NCBI GenBank assembly: GCA_903900705.1
Contig: CAIUOG010000041.1
Span: forward strand, 1 to 63,061
DNA from: an uncultured Acidobacteriia bacterium
GTDB taxonomy: Bacteria > Acidobacteriota > Terriglobia > Bryobacterales > Bryobacteraceae
Reading direction: 5' to 3'
DNA: 63,061 bases
Shown here: piece by piece, positions 26,687 through 36,276 of the stretch
Position numbering within the stretch: position 1 is the stretch's first letter
Layout: every line of letters begins with the position of its first letter
Notes under the pieces: generated by a model
Databases searched by the model: none
Seen by the model: only the letters and a program-made list of their open reading frames with translations
What the model was told of the DNA's origin: nothing
Position numbers and translations under genes: made by a program

Positions 26687-28567
26687 ATGAACGCCCATAA
26701 CGATCGTGGTACGAGAATTCGAAGCATTGCCTCGGTGATACTGACGCTGACGGTCACTGTCAACTCCGCCAGCGCGCAATCGACGGCGATCCGAATTGAC
26801 CCGGCGCCGTCCCATAAACTCAGCTGGCTGACGAATCCGTACGAGCCGCGGAATGTTCCGCCGGTGAATCTGGCGAACACGTCGCGGCTGGATGCGGGGA
26901 TCAGAGCCGGCAACCTTTACATATCGGCGGCGGATGTGGTGGCGCTGGTGCTGGAGAACAATCTCGACATCGAAGTGCAGCGGTATGGTCCGCTGCTGGC
27001 GCGGGAGGTGATGCGGCGCGCTGAAGGCGGCGGACTGCTGCGCAGCGTGGGACAGGGAGTGGCGGCGGGACCGACGAGCGTGAGTCTGGCGGGCGTAAGC
27101 ATCAACACGAACGGCGCGCCGGCGGCGGCGGGTGGCGGGGTGAATTCGAGCGTGCTGACGCAGCTGGGGCCTTCGATTCCGAGCTTCGATCCGTCGATTA
27201 CGGCATTTGGCAGTTTTGCGCATACGACGACGCCGCAGAGCAATACGAGCTTCAGCGGAACGCAGTCGCTGGTGTTCAATACGCGTTCATTCAGTGCTTC
27301 GTACGGGTGGAACACGCACTTCGGAACGTCGATTACGGCGAGTTACGCGAGCCAGTACCAGAAGGTGAATTCGAGTTTCTACAGCCTGAACCCTTATACG
27401 ACGGCGGACGTGGATCTGACGGTGACACAGAACCTGCTGAACGGTTTTGGGCGGGCGGTGAACAACCGGAACATCCTGGTGCAGAAGAACAACCTGAAGG
27501 TGACGGATCTGCAGTTCAAGCAGCAGGTGATCACGACGGTGACGGCGGCGCTGAACCTGTATTGGGATCTGGTGAGTTTCACGCAGGATCTGAAGGCGCG
27601 GCAGGAGGAAGTGGCGACCGCGCAGCAGTTGTTCGAGAACAACAAGAAGCAGGTACAGATCGGGACGCTGGCGGAGATTGAAGTGACGCGGGCGCAATCG
27701 CAGTTGTTCGCGGCGAAGCAGGATCTGCTGATTTCGCAGACGAACCTGTTGCAGCAGGAAACGATTCTGAAGAACGTGCTGAGCCGCAAGGGCGTGGCGA
27801 CGCCGGAACTGGCGGAAGTGCACATTGTGCCGCTGGACAAGATGGAGATTCCGGCGAAGGACGAGACGCGGCCGGTGGAAGAACTGGTGGCGCAGGCGCT
27901 TTCGACGAGGATTGAGATTGAGACGGACCGGATTAACCTCGAAAGCAATAAGACAAATCTGGTGGGTATTAAGAGTTCCCTGCGGCCGACGCTGCAGGCG
28001 TTCGGGGAAATGACGAATAACGGCCTGAGCGGTGATGCGACGGCGTTTGCGCTGCAGACGGGCGGGGTGCCGGTATTCGCGGGAGGCTTCGGGAGCGCAC
28101 TGGGGCAGATTTTCCGGCGCAATTATCCGAACTACTCGGCGGGGATCTCGCTGAATATTCCGCTGCGCAACCGGGCGGCGCAGTCCGATTACGTGACCAG
28201 CATGCTGGAGTTGCGGCAGAATGAGCTGAATCTGCAGAAGCAGATCAATCAGGTGCGGGTGGACGTGCAGAACGCGGTGATCGGGATTCAGCAGGCGCGG
28301 GCGCGGTATGACGCGGCGGTGGAGGCCCGGGTGCTTTCGCAGCAGACGTTTGACGGGGATAAGCGGAAGTACGAACTGGGGGCATCGACGGCTTACCAGG
28401 TGGTGCAGGATCAGCGGGATCTGGCATCGGCGCAGAGTTCGGAAGTGCAGGCGCTGGCGAATTACAGCCATGCGAGGCTGCAGCTGGATCAGGCTCTGGG
28501 GACGACGCTTGAAGTGAATCACATTTCGATGGCGGAAGCGATGGCGGGCAAGGTGGGCGGCAAATGA
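26687..28567 (+). CDS. TolC-family outer membrane protein, first of a tandem pair
   Basis: This 626-residue outer membrane efflux protein (TolC/OEP family) has a signal peptide (cut near SASAQS). A hydrophilic Gly/Ala/Ser/Asn-rich insertion makes up roughly residues 100-210, and the paired OEP repeats follow, rich in Gln, Ala and Leu with typical helical motifs (LQFKQQVITTVTAALNLYWD, VRVDVQNAVIGIQQARARYD). TolC proteins form trimeric channels that join with inner membrane pumps. No RND, ABC or MFS partner is encoded here. It is longer than the usual 430-500 residues. The next gene overlaps by 4 bp and is a paralogue. Confidence 0.88.
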   Translation: MNAHNDRGTRIRSIASVILTLTVTVNSASAQSTAIRIDPAPSHKLSWLTNPYEPRNVPPVNLANTSRLDAGIRAGNLYISAADVVALVLENNLDIEVQRYGPLLAREVMRRAEGGGLLRSVGQGVAAGPTSVSLAGVSINTNGAPAAAGGGVNSSVLTQLGPSIPSFDPSITAFGSFAHTTTPQSNTSFSGTQSLVFNTRSFSASYGWNTHFGTSITASYASQYQKVNSSFYSLNPYTTADVDLTVTQNLLNGFGRAVNNRNILVQKNNLKVTDLQFKQQVITTVTAALNLYWDLVSFTQDLKARQEEVATAQQLFENNKKQVQIGTLAEIEVTRAQSQLFAAKQDLLISQTNLLQQETILKNVLSRKGVATPELAEVHIVPLDKMEIPAKDETRPVEELVAQALSTRIEIETDRINLESNKTNLVGIKSSLRPTLQAFGEMTNNGLSGDATAFALQTGGVPVFAGGFGSALGQIFRRNYPNYSAGISLNIPLRNRAAQSDYVTSMLELRQNELNLQKQINQVRVDVQNAVIGIQQARARYDAAVEARVLSQQTFDGDKRKYELGASTAYQVVQDQRDLASAQSSEVQALANYSHARLQLDQALGTTLEVNHISMAEAMAGKVGGK

Positions 28568-30429
28568 CGACACCGGCGCGCGCACTGGCCCTCGGCATGG
28601 CCTGTCTGATGCCGGCGATTTCGCAGACGCAGGTGAGCATTGAGCCGGTGCGTCCGCAGGCGCCGATTGTGAAGCGCCCTTATATGGAAGCAACGGCGCC
28701 ACCGGTGCGGTTGAACAACTCCGGGCGGCTGGGCGAGATGATCAAGGGCGGGAACCTGTATCTGACGGCGCATGACGCGGTGACGCTGGCGCTTGAGAAC
28801 AATATCGACATTGAAGTGGCGCGGTATAACCCGATTCTGCTGGCGTGGCGGCTGGAGCGCAGCGAGGCGGGCGGGTCACTGCCGGGCGTGCCGAGCGCGT
28901 CATCCCAGGCGAGTTCGAACGCGGCGGGACAGGGCGTGCTGGGAAGTCAGCAGGCGGCGGGGATTTCGGGCAGCAACACGGGTGCGGTGAAGAGCGGCAC
29001 GAACTCGACGGTGACGCAGATCGGGCCGGTGACGCAGACGCTGGATACGATTTTCCAGTCGTCGACGAGTTTCAGTCACCGGAGCCTGCCGCAGTCGAAC
29101 GCGACGGGAAGTTCGACGCAGGTGATTGTGCAGAACCAGCGGGCGTATTCGGGGTCGGTGCAGCAGGGGTTCCTGGAGGGCGGGTCGGTAACGATGAGTT
29201 ACAGCGACCGGTACCTGAATGAGAATGCGCCGACGGACGTGCTGAATCCGTCGGTGGCGCCAAGCCTGTCGTTCACGCTGACGCAGAATCTGCTGAACGG
29301 GTTCGGGGCGAAGGTGGGCGGGCGCAATATCACGGTCGCGAAGATGAATCTGGCGGCATCCGATCTGACGTTCCGGACGACGGTGACGAGGGTGATCGGG
29401 ACGGTGCTGACCACGTATTACACGCTGACGGCCGATTTTGAGGATCTGAAAAGCAAACAGGTCTCACTCGAGACGGCGCAGAGTTTCCTGCGGGAGACGA
29501 AGCGGCGGCTGGAGCTGGGGTCTGTGGCGCAGCTGGATGTGACGACGGCGGAGAATCAGGTGGCGGTGGCGAAACAGGCGCTGGTGAATGCGCAACTGGC
29601 GCTGGCGCAGCAGGAGGTATCGCTGAAGAACCTGATCAGCCGGACGGGGCTGGGGGATGCGGCGCTGGCGTCGGCACACATTATTCCGCTGGACAAGATC
29701 ACGGTGCCGGCGGCGGATGATCTGCCGCCGGTGACGGAACTGATGCAGAAGATGCTGAAGGCTCGGCCGGACCTGCTGAATGACCAGGAGGGTCTGAAGG
29801 CGTCCCGGGTGAGCGCGCTGGGGACGAAAAACGGCGTCCTGCCGACGGCGCAGGTGATTGCGAGCCGGAGCACGTCGGGGTTGGCCGGAAATCCGAAGCT
29901 GGTGCGGGGCGTGACGGCGGATCCGAGATTCGCGGGCGGCATCGGGACGGCGCTGGAGCAGGTGTTTGCGCAGAATTTCCCCACTGAGAGCGTGGCGGGC
30001 GGCGGGCGGTTCACGCTGAATAACCGGCAGGCGCAGGCCGATTCGGGGATCGACCAGATTTCGCTTCGCCAGCAGGAACTGGGCACGGTGAAGAACGTGA
30101 ATCAGGCGCAGGTGGACCTGATGAATGCGTTGGTGGCGGTGCGGCAGGCGCGGGTTCGTTATGAAGCGTCTGTGGAGAACCGGATTCTGCAGGAGAAGCT
30201 GTATGACGCCGAGCAGAAGAAGTTCGCGGTGGGCGAATCGACGACGTACAACGTCCGGCAGCAATTGCGGGATCTGACGAATGCGCAGTCGACGGAGCTG
30301 CAGGCGAGAGTGACGTATCAGAATGCCCGGACGAATCTGGATCAGACGACCGGGACGATTCTGGAAGCCAACCAGGTTTCCATTTCGGATGCCAAATCGG
30401 GAACAATTACCGCCGCCGTTTCGAAGTGA
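28564..30429 (+). CDS. TolC-family outer membrane protein, second of a tandem pair
   Basis: This 621-residue paralogue of the preceding protein has the same layout: a signal peptide (MTTPARALALGMACLMPAIS), a low-complexity Ser/Gly/Asn segment around residues 95-170, and then two OEP helical repeats. Shared landmarks include GNLYLTAHDAVTLALENNID near residue 62 (GNLYISAADVVALVLENNLD in the first copy) and QNLLNGFG. ATGA overlap with the first copy indicates coupled translation, so the two may form a mixed channel. Gene duplication is plain; no inner membrane partner is nearby. Confidence 0.88.
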   Translation: MTTPARALALGMACLMPAISQTQVSIEPVRPQAPIVKRPYMEATAPPVRLNNSGRLGEMIKGGNLYLTAHDAVTLALENNIDIEVARYNPILLAWRLERSEAGGSLPGVPSASSQASSNAAGQGVLGSQQAAGISGSNTGAVKSGTNSTVTQIGPVTQTLDTIFQSSTSFSHRSLPQSNATGSSTQVIVQNQRAYSGSVQQGFLEGGSVTMSYSDRYLNENAPTDVLNPSVAPSLSFTLTQNLLNGFGAKVGGRNITVAKMNLAASDLTFRTTVTRVIGTVLTTYYTLTADFEDLKSKQVSLETAQSFLRETKRRLELGSVAQLDVTTAENQVAVAKQALVNAQLALAQQEVSLKNLISRTGLGDAALASAHIIPLDKITVPAADDLPPVTELMQKMLKARPDLLNDQEGLKASRVSALGTKNGVLPTAQVIASRSTSGLAGNPKLVRGVTADPRFAGGIGTALEQVFAQNFPTESVAGGGRFTLNNRQAQADSGIDQISLRQQELGTVKNVNQAQVDLMNALVAVRQARVRYEASVENRILQEKLYDAEQKKFAVGESTTYNVRQQLRDLTNAQSTELQARVTYQNARTNLDQTTGTILEANQVSISDAKSGTITAAVSK

Positions 30430-30629
30430 AACGGCGGGAGGGGCCGAAACGCCGGAGAAAGTGATGTTTGGGATTTGGCAGCCGGCATGCTGTAAGAGAA
30501 GCGTGCGATGCGAATCCCAAGCTCAGGGCGAGACGGAAATCTCCCTCCAGAACAACGACCCCGCAGTTCCGACCCCGACTAACCCCATCAGTCCCCTCTG
30601 AAATCCTCTTTCGTTCCCCTGAGCGAGTC

Positions 30630-30660
30630 CCTTTTCCACCACCACGGGTGGTGGAAAAGG
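30630..30660. terminator. Perfect hairpin between convergent genes
   Basis: CCTTTTCCACCACC at 30630-30643 pairs perfectly with GGTGGTGGAAAAGG at 30647-30660 around a 3-nt loop. It lies between the end of the second TolC gene (30429) and the convergent gene ending at 30674. There is no T-run after the stem; the CCTTTT arm would be the 3' side for the minus-strand transcript. It is probably a terminator or an mRNA 3'-end stabiliser. The rest of the 244-bp spacer holds nothing recognisable. Confidence 0.55.
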
Positions 30661-30673
30661 TGTGATCGGGAAA

Positions 30674-32701
30674 TCAGAATTCGAGTTTTTCGATGAGATT
30701 GTTGAGCTGGTTCTGGAGCTGTGATTTTTGGTTGTCGAGCTGGGTCTGGCGGTCGCGGGATTGGGCGATGCGGGTTTCCTGATCGGCCAGTTTACGGGCG
30801 TAATCCTGGACAATCTGCTGCTGGCCGCTGACGGCGGAGAGGCTGGCGATGTTCTGGCGGTTGCGTTCTTCGTCCCGGGTCAGGTTCTGAACGTCGGTAT
30901 CGAGGCTGCGGCGTTCGGCGTCGAGACGGGCGATCTGTGTTTTGACGTCTGAGATTTGCTGGAGCTGTTTGCGGGCGGCGTCGCTCAGGATTTTGTTGCG
31001 GAGATAGAAGACCACGGAATCGGGCGTAAGGCTGGAGACCGACGTGGTCTGGTCATAGATGTTTTCCTCGGTGACGGGGAAGTCGATTGCGGCGTTGGGC
31101 GCGAGTTTGAGCTCGAAACGGTAGACGTTGCGGGCGGTTTCGGCGGGCTTCGGGGTGTCGATGAGATTGAAGCCGGAACGGACGGGGTGTTCGATGATGA
31201 GGGTTTTGGCCCGTGCGTCGACGTTGCGGATGGAATAGATCCGCTTCTGTACCTGGGAGTATTTGGAGACGATGAGGCCATCGTGCGCGTGGAACTCGCG
31301 GACGTTGCTGGTCTGGGAGCCGGGAGCGATGGCGATGCGGGTGCCGAGATCGACGCCGTAGCTGATGAAGCGTTTGTCGGTATTCTTGATGGTTTCAACG
31401 AGCGCTTCGCCGGCGTAGGTACCGGAGTCATAGACGGTGATGGGGCCGCCATCGAGAGTGCGACCAGTGGTGTTGATGATTTCGGCGGCGCTGAGAGGGT
31501 TGGGGCGGCTCTGGTCGGAATAGATGATGAGCTTGCGGGCGGTGATTTTCTGCTGCAGGAAGGGCAGCATGGCGGATTCGTTCTTTTTGACGGTGACGGG
31601 GTTGCGGATGGAGTACTCGAAGAGGTCGGCGATTTCGGTGCCGTTGCCGGAGGGTGCTATGGAGCTCTGCCCGGCCATCTGGAGACCGGCGGACGGGGCC
31701 ATTGCGCGGTTGAAGGCCGCGCCGCCGGCACCACCACCACCGGAGCCCGCAAGCATGCCCATGGCGGTGGAGCGGGGCGCGGGAGGCGCAGTGAGGACCT
31801 TGTCCATGGCGGCGGCGTGGAGTGTGGGGGCGAGGGCTTTGTCCTCCGGGAGTTCGGCGGTCTCGCGGTGGATGTATTTGGGATCGTAGAGTTCGGTCAG
31901 GAAAGAGATGGGTTTGCCGGAGATGAGAGAGATATGGACGTTGGTCCAGTCGTCACCGGTGGTGTTATCGACGATGGCCCAGCCTTCGAGGGTCTGGTCT
32001 TTGCTGGTCTGATTTGGGCCGGATTCGTCAAAGAGAAGGCGGTAGCTGGATTTCCAGGCGGGCATCGGCATGATGTAGCTGGCTTTGACGTCGCGGGACT
32101 TTGAGTCCGTGGAGTCAATGTAGACACTGCGCTTGTCTTTGGAGCGGGCGCTGGTGAGGGCGGCGAGGTAATCCTTAAACTGCAGCTGGAGTTTGGAGTC
32201 TGTGAAACGGATGGCGGAGGCGGCGGACAGGTCGACATTGCGGAGTTCGCCGGAATCCATCAGGAGGGTGAGTTGCTCGTGTTCGGGGCGTTCCTTATCG
32301 CCGGCAATCATGCGGGCGGAGACGATGGCGCCGGCGACCTTCCGGGGGCCGAATTCCATTTCGAGGCGGGCGCCTTTGAGCTGATCGAGAACGGCGCCGA
32401 GGGGCTGGCCGGGGGCGAGTTCAAAGGGGAATTCGCTGAGTTTCTGTTCGAGCGGGATGTTGGAGTCATAGCGGACGGCGGTGACTTTGCCCCCGTTGTC
32501 GCTGATGGTGAGGGACTTGAGAACGTCGTTCATTTCGGCGGCCTTAAAGTCGAGGCGGGCGGACTCGCCGGGGCCGAGGGGTCCGGAGCGTTCGAAGTAG
32601 CCGACGCCGTGCTTATAGAGCACAACTGAGCGGACGGGCAACTCGGCGGCGGAGGCGAGGGTCACGCAAAGTGCAGAAGCTACAAGGCGTTTCAGGTGCA
32701 T
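30674..32701 (-). CDS. Exported DUF4139-domain protein
   Basis: This 675-residue protein has a signal peptide (MHLKRLVASALCVTLASA). The mature part begins VRSVVLYKHGVGYFERSG, as in DUF4139-domain proteins, which are predicted to be beta-sandwich proteins of unknown function. A Gly/Ala-rich, low-complexity linker lies near residues 330-350 and a long coiled coil near the C-terminus (about residues 600-675, many Gln, Arg and Asp). I chose ATG 32701 because GGAG precedes it by 7 nt and the signal peptide starts there. It is monocistronic and divergent from the beta-barrel gene at 32848. Confidence 0.85.
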   Translation of the reverse strand: MHLKRLVASALCVTLASAAELPVRSVVLYKHGVGYFERSGPLGPGESARLDFKAAEMNDVLKSLTISDNGGKVTAVRYDSNIPLEQKLSEFPFELAPGQPLGAVLDQLKGARLEMEFGPRKVAGAIVSARMIAGDKERPEHEQLTLLMDSGELRNVDLSAASAIRFTDSKLQLQFKDYLAALTSARSKDKRSVYIDSTDSKSRDVKASYIMPMPAWKSSYRLLFDESGPNQTSKDQTLEGWAIVDNTTGDDWTNVHISLISGKPISFLTELYDPKYIHRETAELPEDKALAPTLHAAAMDKVLTAPPAPRSTAMGMLAGSGGGGAGGAAFNRAMAPSAGLQMAGQSSIAPSGNGTEIADLFEYSIRNPVTVKKNESAMLPFLQQKITARKLIIYSDQSRPNPLSAAEIINTTGRTLDGGPITVYDSGTYAGEALVETIKNTDKRFISYGVDLGTRIAIAPGSQTSNVREFHAHDGLIVSKYSQVQKRIYSIRNVDARAKTLIIEHPVRSGFNLIDTPKPAETARNVYRFELKLAPNAAIDFPVTEENIYDQTTSVSSLTPDSVVFYLRNKILSDAARKQLQQISDVKTQIARLDAERRSLDTDVQNLTRDEERNRQNIASLSAVSGQQQIVQDYARKLADQETRIAQSRDRQTQLDNQKSQLQNQLNNLIEKLEF

Positions 32702-32847
32702 ATAGATCTCCAGACGGCGACGCTTCAGTTTTGGCGCCAATTCCGAAGTTGGTCGCCTGCTTTTATCATGATGACGCGTTTGGTTGCAGGCGAGGGGGAT
32801 AAACCTTGACAGCCGTCACCGGCACAGGCCACAGTGAAGATAGACTC

Positions 32848-34524
32848 ATGCGCCCTGTCTCCATGCTCGTACCCGTTTTTCTGGGAGTCGCCAGCCTGAT
32901 TTATGGCCAGCAACCAGAGGTGGTGCAGCCGCAGGATCCGACGGCGGCGCAGAACCAGGCTCCCAACCAGGCCGAGACGCCAAAAACACCGGCGGCGAAG
33001 CGAGGGGAGCGCCCGCTGACACCGGAGGAGATCCGGGAGAAGCAGATCCAGATGTTCGATCCGCTGAATAAGACGAATCCGCTGGTACCGGAGCAGGAAC
33101 AGTCAGCCGCGGGTGGGGCGGTTCCGCCATTGGAACAGAAGCCGCGGACGCAGCCCACGGAGAAATTCACGCCGTTGCCGGGTTCGGTGGCTGCCTCCCG
33201 AAACACGGGGCCACAGGTGACAGGGGATACCGGGGGCGATCAGGATTACGCAGGGCCCGCGGTACTGAGCCGCAGCTATACGCTGACGAAGCCGCAGGTG
33301 CCGAACTCTGTCCAGTGGGCCCCAAGCCTTGGCTTCACGGAGATCTACGACAGTTCGATTCCGCAATTGGCCCAGGCCAATGGAACCAGTGGCACGAGGC
33401 CCTCGCCATTCGGTTATGGACTGTCGTGGGGCGTCGCCGGGCGCCACCACTGGAAGCGGGATGCAATTGATCTGCGTTACACGGGCGGCAGCAACAAATA
33501 TGGCGCCGGGACAGGCTACAACGGAACCAACCAGTCGCTGAATCTGGTCCTGACTCATGTTGTTTCGCGCCATATCCAAATGAATCTGGTGAGTGCGGGG
33601 TCGATCCAGTCAGCTTCGGCCGGACTGGTGAATAATCTGACTAATCCGGAAACGTCGATTGCAAATGTGAATCTGGCCGCGACGCCGGTGATCCAGCTTC
33701 TGGACCAGAACATTCGCCAGTGGATGAACCAGGTGAGTGTAACGTGGCAGAAATCCGCGCGGTTGTCATTTAACGGAGGTGGCGGAGTCTTTTTTGTGGA
33801 CAGATCCGGCACGGGGCTCCAGGCAATTGGCAACACCGGGTACCAGGCGCAGGGCGATGTGAATTATCGTTTTACGCGCAGGACCACTGTCGGGGTGTAT
33901 TACTCGTATACCTCCTACCAGTACTCTCACCAGATCAGCCTGGCGGATTTCCATACGTTGGGAGGAATTTATTCCTATGCGTTCAACCGGTTGACGCAAT
34001 TGCGACTCCGGGCGGGCGAATCCTGGCTGGAGAATCAGGGGCAGCAACTGGTTCCACTCAATCCATTAGTGGCATCGTTGACTGGCCAGGCGGTTGGTGT
34101 GGTCGAAAGCTATAGCCGGCATACGACGGCGGACGTATCGGCGGACCTGGCGAGGGATTTTGGCCGGAACCGAACTGGACATGTCTCTTACGTGCGAGGG
34201 GTTGCTCCGGGCAACGGACTACTGCAGACATCGACGCAGGAAACCTTTCTCGGATCATTTTCAACCCGGCTTTTTCGGGACTACACCCTGACGTTTGCCG
34301 GAGGGAAGGTTTCAACCTCCGCAGTAGTGGCGACTGCTGGTCGGTATAGCAGTGAGTACGCGGGAGTGACGATCACCCACTCGTACCGGCATGGACTGGC
34401 TGGAACGCTGGGTTTCGACTACCGGAAAGTCAGTCTGACCAATCAGCCAATGCTGCACAGTCAGTACCGGATCACGTCGACGATTTCCTGGAATCCCGGC
34501 GAAAACTGGCTGAAGTCCTGGTAG
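32848..34524 (+). CDS. Exported outer membrane beta-barrel protein of unknown function
   Basis: This 558-residue protein has a signal peptide starting MRPVSMLVPVFLGVA, then a Pro/Gln-rich disordered region of about 150 residues, then alternating hydrophobic and polar strands with many aromatic residues (LSFNGGGGVFFVDRSG, TTVGVYYSYTSYQYSH). It ends close to a terminal Trp, which fits a beta-barrel of roughly 20 strands. The start ATG 32848 is chosen because the signal peptide begins there; the SD (GAAGA) is weak. No family is recognised. It ends 4 bp from the convergent regulator gene. Confidence 0.7.
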   Translation: MRPVSMLVPVFLGVASLIYGQQPEVVQPQDPTAAQNQAPNQAETPKTPAAKRGERPLTPEEIREKQIQMFDPLNKTNPLVPEQEQSAAGGAVPPLEQKPRTQPTEKFTPLPGSVAASRNTGPQVTGDTGGDQDYAGPAVLSRSYTLTKPQVPNSVQWAPSLGFTEIYDSSIPQLAQANGTSGTRPSPFGYGLSWGVAGRHHWKRDAIDLRYTGGSNKYGAGTGYNGTNQSLNLVLTHVVSRHIQMNLVSAGSIQSASAGLVNNLTNPETSIANVNLAATPVIQLLDQNIRQWMNQVSVTWQKSARLSFNGGGGVFFVDRSGTGLQAIGNTGYQAQGDVNYRFTRRTTVGVYYSYTSYQYSHQISLADFHTLGGIYSYAFNRLTQLRLRAGESWLENQGQQLVPLNPLVASLTGQAVGVVESYSRHTTADVSADLARDFGRNRTGHVSYVRGVAPGNGLLQTSTQETFLGSFSTRLFRDYTLTFAGGKVSTSAVVATAGRYSSEYAGVTITHSYRHGLAGTLGFDYRKVSLTNQPMLHSQYRITSTISWNPGENWLKSW

Positions 34525-34528
34525 GTCA

Positions 34529-35146
34529 TCAGGATCGAGGCGGGGTGGTGATAACGACCGCCTGAGCCCCGGCTTCGATGCCCCCTTTGTAGGAATGTGG
34601 CTCCGAAGAATCGAAATACACGCTGTCCCCCTCATCCAGGATATGTTCCTCACCCTGGCAGGAGATGGTGAGTTCGCCCTGGGTCACAAAAACGAACTCG
34701 GCGCCATCGTGCGCATGAGGCTGGGCGTCTTCAGACACGCGCGGAGGGAACTCCGCGAGGTAAGCCTGCAAGCCCTTTTCCTGCGCTGAAAACGCGAGGC
34801 ATTCGAAGAAGTAGCTGGGGGATTTCGCGTCGGCACGGTCCGGGAATTTGAGACGTTCAGCCTTGCGGACCACGGTAAACATGCGGCGGCGGCGGCGGTC
34901 ATCGAAGAAGTAATCGAGGCCGACGTCGAAAACCATCGATATCCGGGCAAGTGTGGGGAGGGTAGGGACCATCTTGCCGGTTTCGAGTTGGGAAAGCATC
35001 GAGGCGGAGAGGCCGGTGTGGCGGCCGAGGTCGACCAGAGCGATCTTCTTGCGTAGTCGAAGTTGCCGGAGCTTATGACCGATGTCATAAGTTGCGAGCA
35101 CGCGCTGGATCGTTTGTTCGCCGGTCTCCTGCATATCCAAAGTCAT
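34529..35146 (-). CDS. XRE-family regulator with C-terminal cupin domain
   Basis: This regulator of about 205 residues has an N-terminal HTH of the XRE type (IGHKLRQLRLRKKIALVDLG, then TGLSASMLSQLETGKMVPTL) and a C-terminal cupin (HAHDGAEFVFVTQGELTISC and DSVYFDSSEPHSY). HTH-cupin proteins bind operator DNA and sense a small ligand in the cupin. The His residues expected to hold a metal are present (HAHDG and EPHS). The start is uncertain: ATG 35146 is used, but ATG 35134 and an upstream in-frame codon at 35206 are possible, and none has a clear SD. The target is not known; the divergent ECF sigma gene 127 bp away is one candidate. Confidence 0.85.
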   Translation of the reverse strand: MTLDMQETGEQTIQRVLATYDIGHKLRQLRLRKKIALVDLGRHTGLSASMLSQLETGKMVPTLPTLARISMVFDVGLDYFFDDRRRRRMFTVVRKAERLKFPDRADAKSPSYFFECLAFSAQEKGLQAYLAEFPPRVSEDAQPHAHDGAEFVFVTQGELTISCQGEEHILDEGDSVYFDSSEPHSYKGGIEAGAQAVVITTPPRS

Positions 35147-35273
35147 GTTAGCAGGAGTAAAAGAAGTTTCTCCACTTACACTGGAACTGAATCCATTTTC
35201 AATCACGATAAATTTACGCTCGCCATTCGGGTTATCCTCAGACTGGACACTCTGATAGGACTTCAGGAATCTT

Positions 35274-35954
35274 ATGGCGATGCAAAAGAGTTGTGCATTT
35301 GAAGGATACTCGGATGAGCAACTGGTCCGATTGTCGCAGGAGGGGCGGAGGGACGCCTTTTCGGAGCTGACGCGACGGAATTACGGGCTGTCGCTGAAGC
35401 TGGCGGTTTCGATTCTTCATGACCGCGAAGAGGCTGAGGACGAGGTGCAGAATGCGTATTGGAAAGCGTTCCAGCACATCGATCAGTTCAATATTGACGC
35501 GAAGTTCTCGACGTGGATGACGCGGATTGTGGTGAACCAATGCCTGATGCGTTTGCGGAAGGCGCGGCGGGCGAGGTTCCTGTACATCGACGATGTGCAG
35601 ATTGGGGAGGACCGGGGCACGCTGGAGTTGGTGGATGGGCAGCGGTCGCCGGAGTCACTGCTGGGGTCGAAGGAATTGGCGGAGGTTCTGGGGAGGGAGA
35701 TCCGGCGGATTCCGCCACTGCTACGGCGGGTGTTTATGCTGCGGGATGTGGATCAGTTGCCGATGCCGGAGGTGGCGGAGCAGTTGGGGATTTCGGTGGC
35801 GGCGGCGAAGAGCCGGTTGCTGCGGGCGCGAGCGGAGTTGAAGGGACGGCTGGAGAAGCATTGTGGACGGATGGGGGCTGCGACGTTGACGGCAGCGACC
35901 CGGACGGCGGATATCATGGGTTCCCGGGGAACGGGAAATCTGGTACGCTGGTAG
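35274..35954 (+). CDS. ECF-type RNA polymerase sigma factor
   Basis: This 226-residue sigma-70 factor has region 2 (residues about 20-95: FSELTRRNYGLSLKLAVSIL, DREEAEDEVQNAYWKAF, FSTWMTRIVVNQCLMRLRK) and region 4 (IRRIPPLLRRVFMLRDVDQL and EVAEQLGISVAAAKSRLLRA). It carries a short C-terminal tail of unknown role. No anti-sigma gene lies in an obvious position next to it; the divergent XRE-cupin gene is adjacent. It is followed within 25 bp by the tRNA gene. Strong match to the family; the regulon is unknown. Confidence 0.92.
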   Translation: MAMQKSCAFEGYSDEQLVRLSQEGRRDAFSELTRRNYGLSLKLAVSILHDREEAEDEVQNAYWKAFQHIDQFNIDAKFSTWMTRIVVNQCLMRLRKARRARFLYIDDVQIGEDRGTLELVDGQRSPESLLGSKELAEVLGREIRRIPPLLRRVFMLRDVDQLPMPEVAEQLGISVAAAKSRLLRARAELKGRLEKHCGRMGAATLTAATRTADIMGSRGTGNLVRW

Positions 35955-35977
35955 TCAGTTTGGAACGTATGCGGTTC

Positions 35978-36052
35978 GGCGCTATCGTCTAACGGTTAGG
36001 ACGGAGCCCTCTCAAGGCTTAAATACGGGTTCGATTCCCGTTAGCGCTACCA
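35978..36052 (+). tRNA. tRNA-Glu (anticodon CTC)
   Basis: A full cloverleaf is visible. The acceptor arm GGCGCTA at 35978-35984 pairs with TAGCGCT at 36042-36048, with a G-U first pair. The D arm is around TCTAACGGTTAGGA. The anticodon stem GAGCC/GGCTT holds the loop CTCTCAA, giving anticodon CTC, which reads GAG (Glu). The T arm is ACGGG-TTCGATT-CCCGT. The discriminator base A is followed by an encoded CCA ending at 36052. The gene sits at the left edge of an island-like block, and tRNA genes are common integration sites. Confidence 0.95.
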
Positions 36053-36276
36053 TGTTTTCATAGAGTTACGGGCGTCAAGTGACGACGAGTGACGACGCGC
36101 AATTCGCCAGATGAGCTTGTGGGCACGTTTGGCGCGCTAACGACCCTCAACAATCCCAGTTTTTTCGTCGCGTTCGCGACCTGCCGCCATTCAGCTTTCC
36201 AAGTACTTTTCATCATCCACGTGCGAACCAGTTAGGCACTGTACCCTGCTCTCCACGCGGCATATACTGAGATCAG
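36053..36276. repeat. Spacer after the tRNA with a 10-bp tandem repeat
   Basis: This 224-bp spacer holds no gene. AGTGACGACG occurs twice in tandem (36078-36087 and 36088-36097). Short repeats close to a tRNA 3' end can be arm-type integrase binding sites, but no integrase is present and no second copy of the tRNA 3' end (a would-be attR) was found in the window. A weak -10-like element (CATATACT) lies at 36261-36268, 8 bp before the next start codon. Confidence 0.4.

Noticed and set aside
36053-36276. attL/attR pair at the tRNA
   Set aside because: No second copy of the tRNA 3' end was found within the window, so an att site cannot be claimed.
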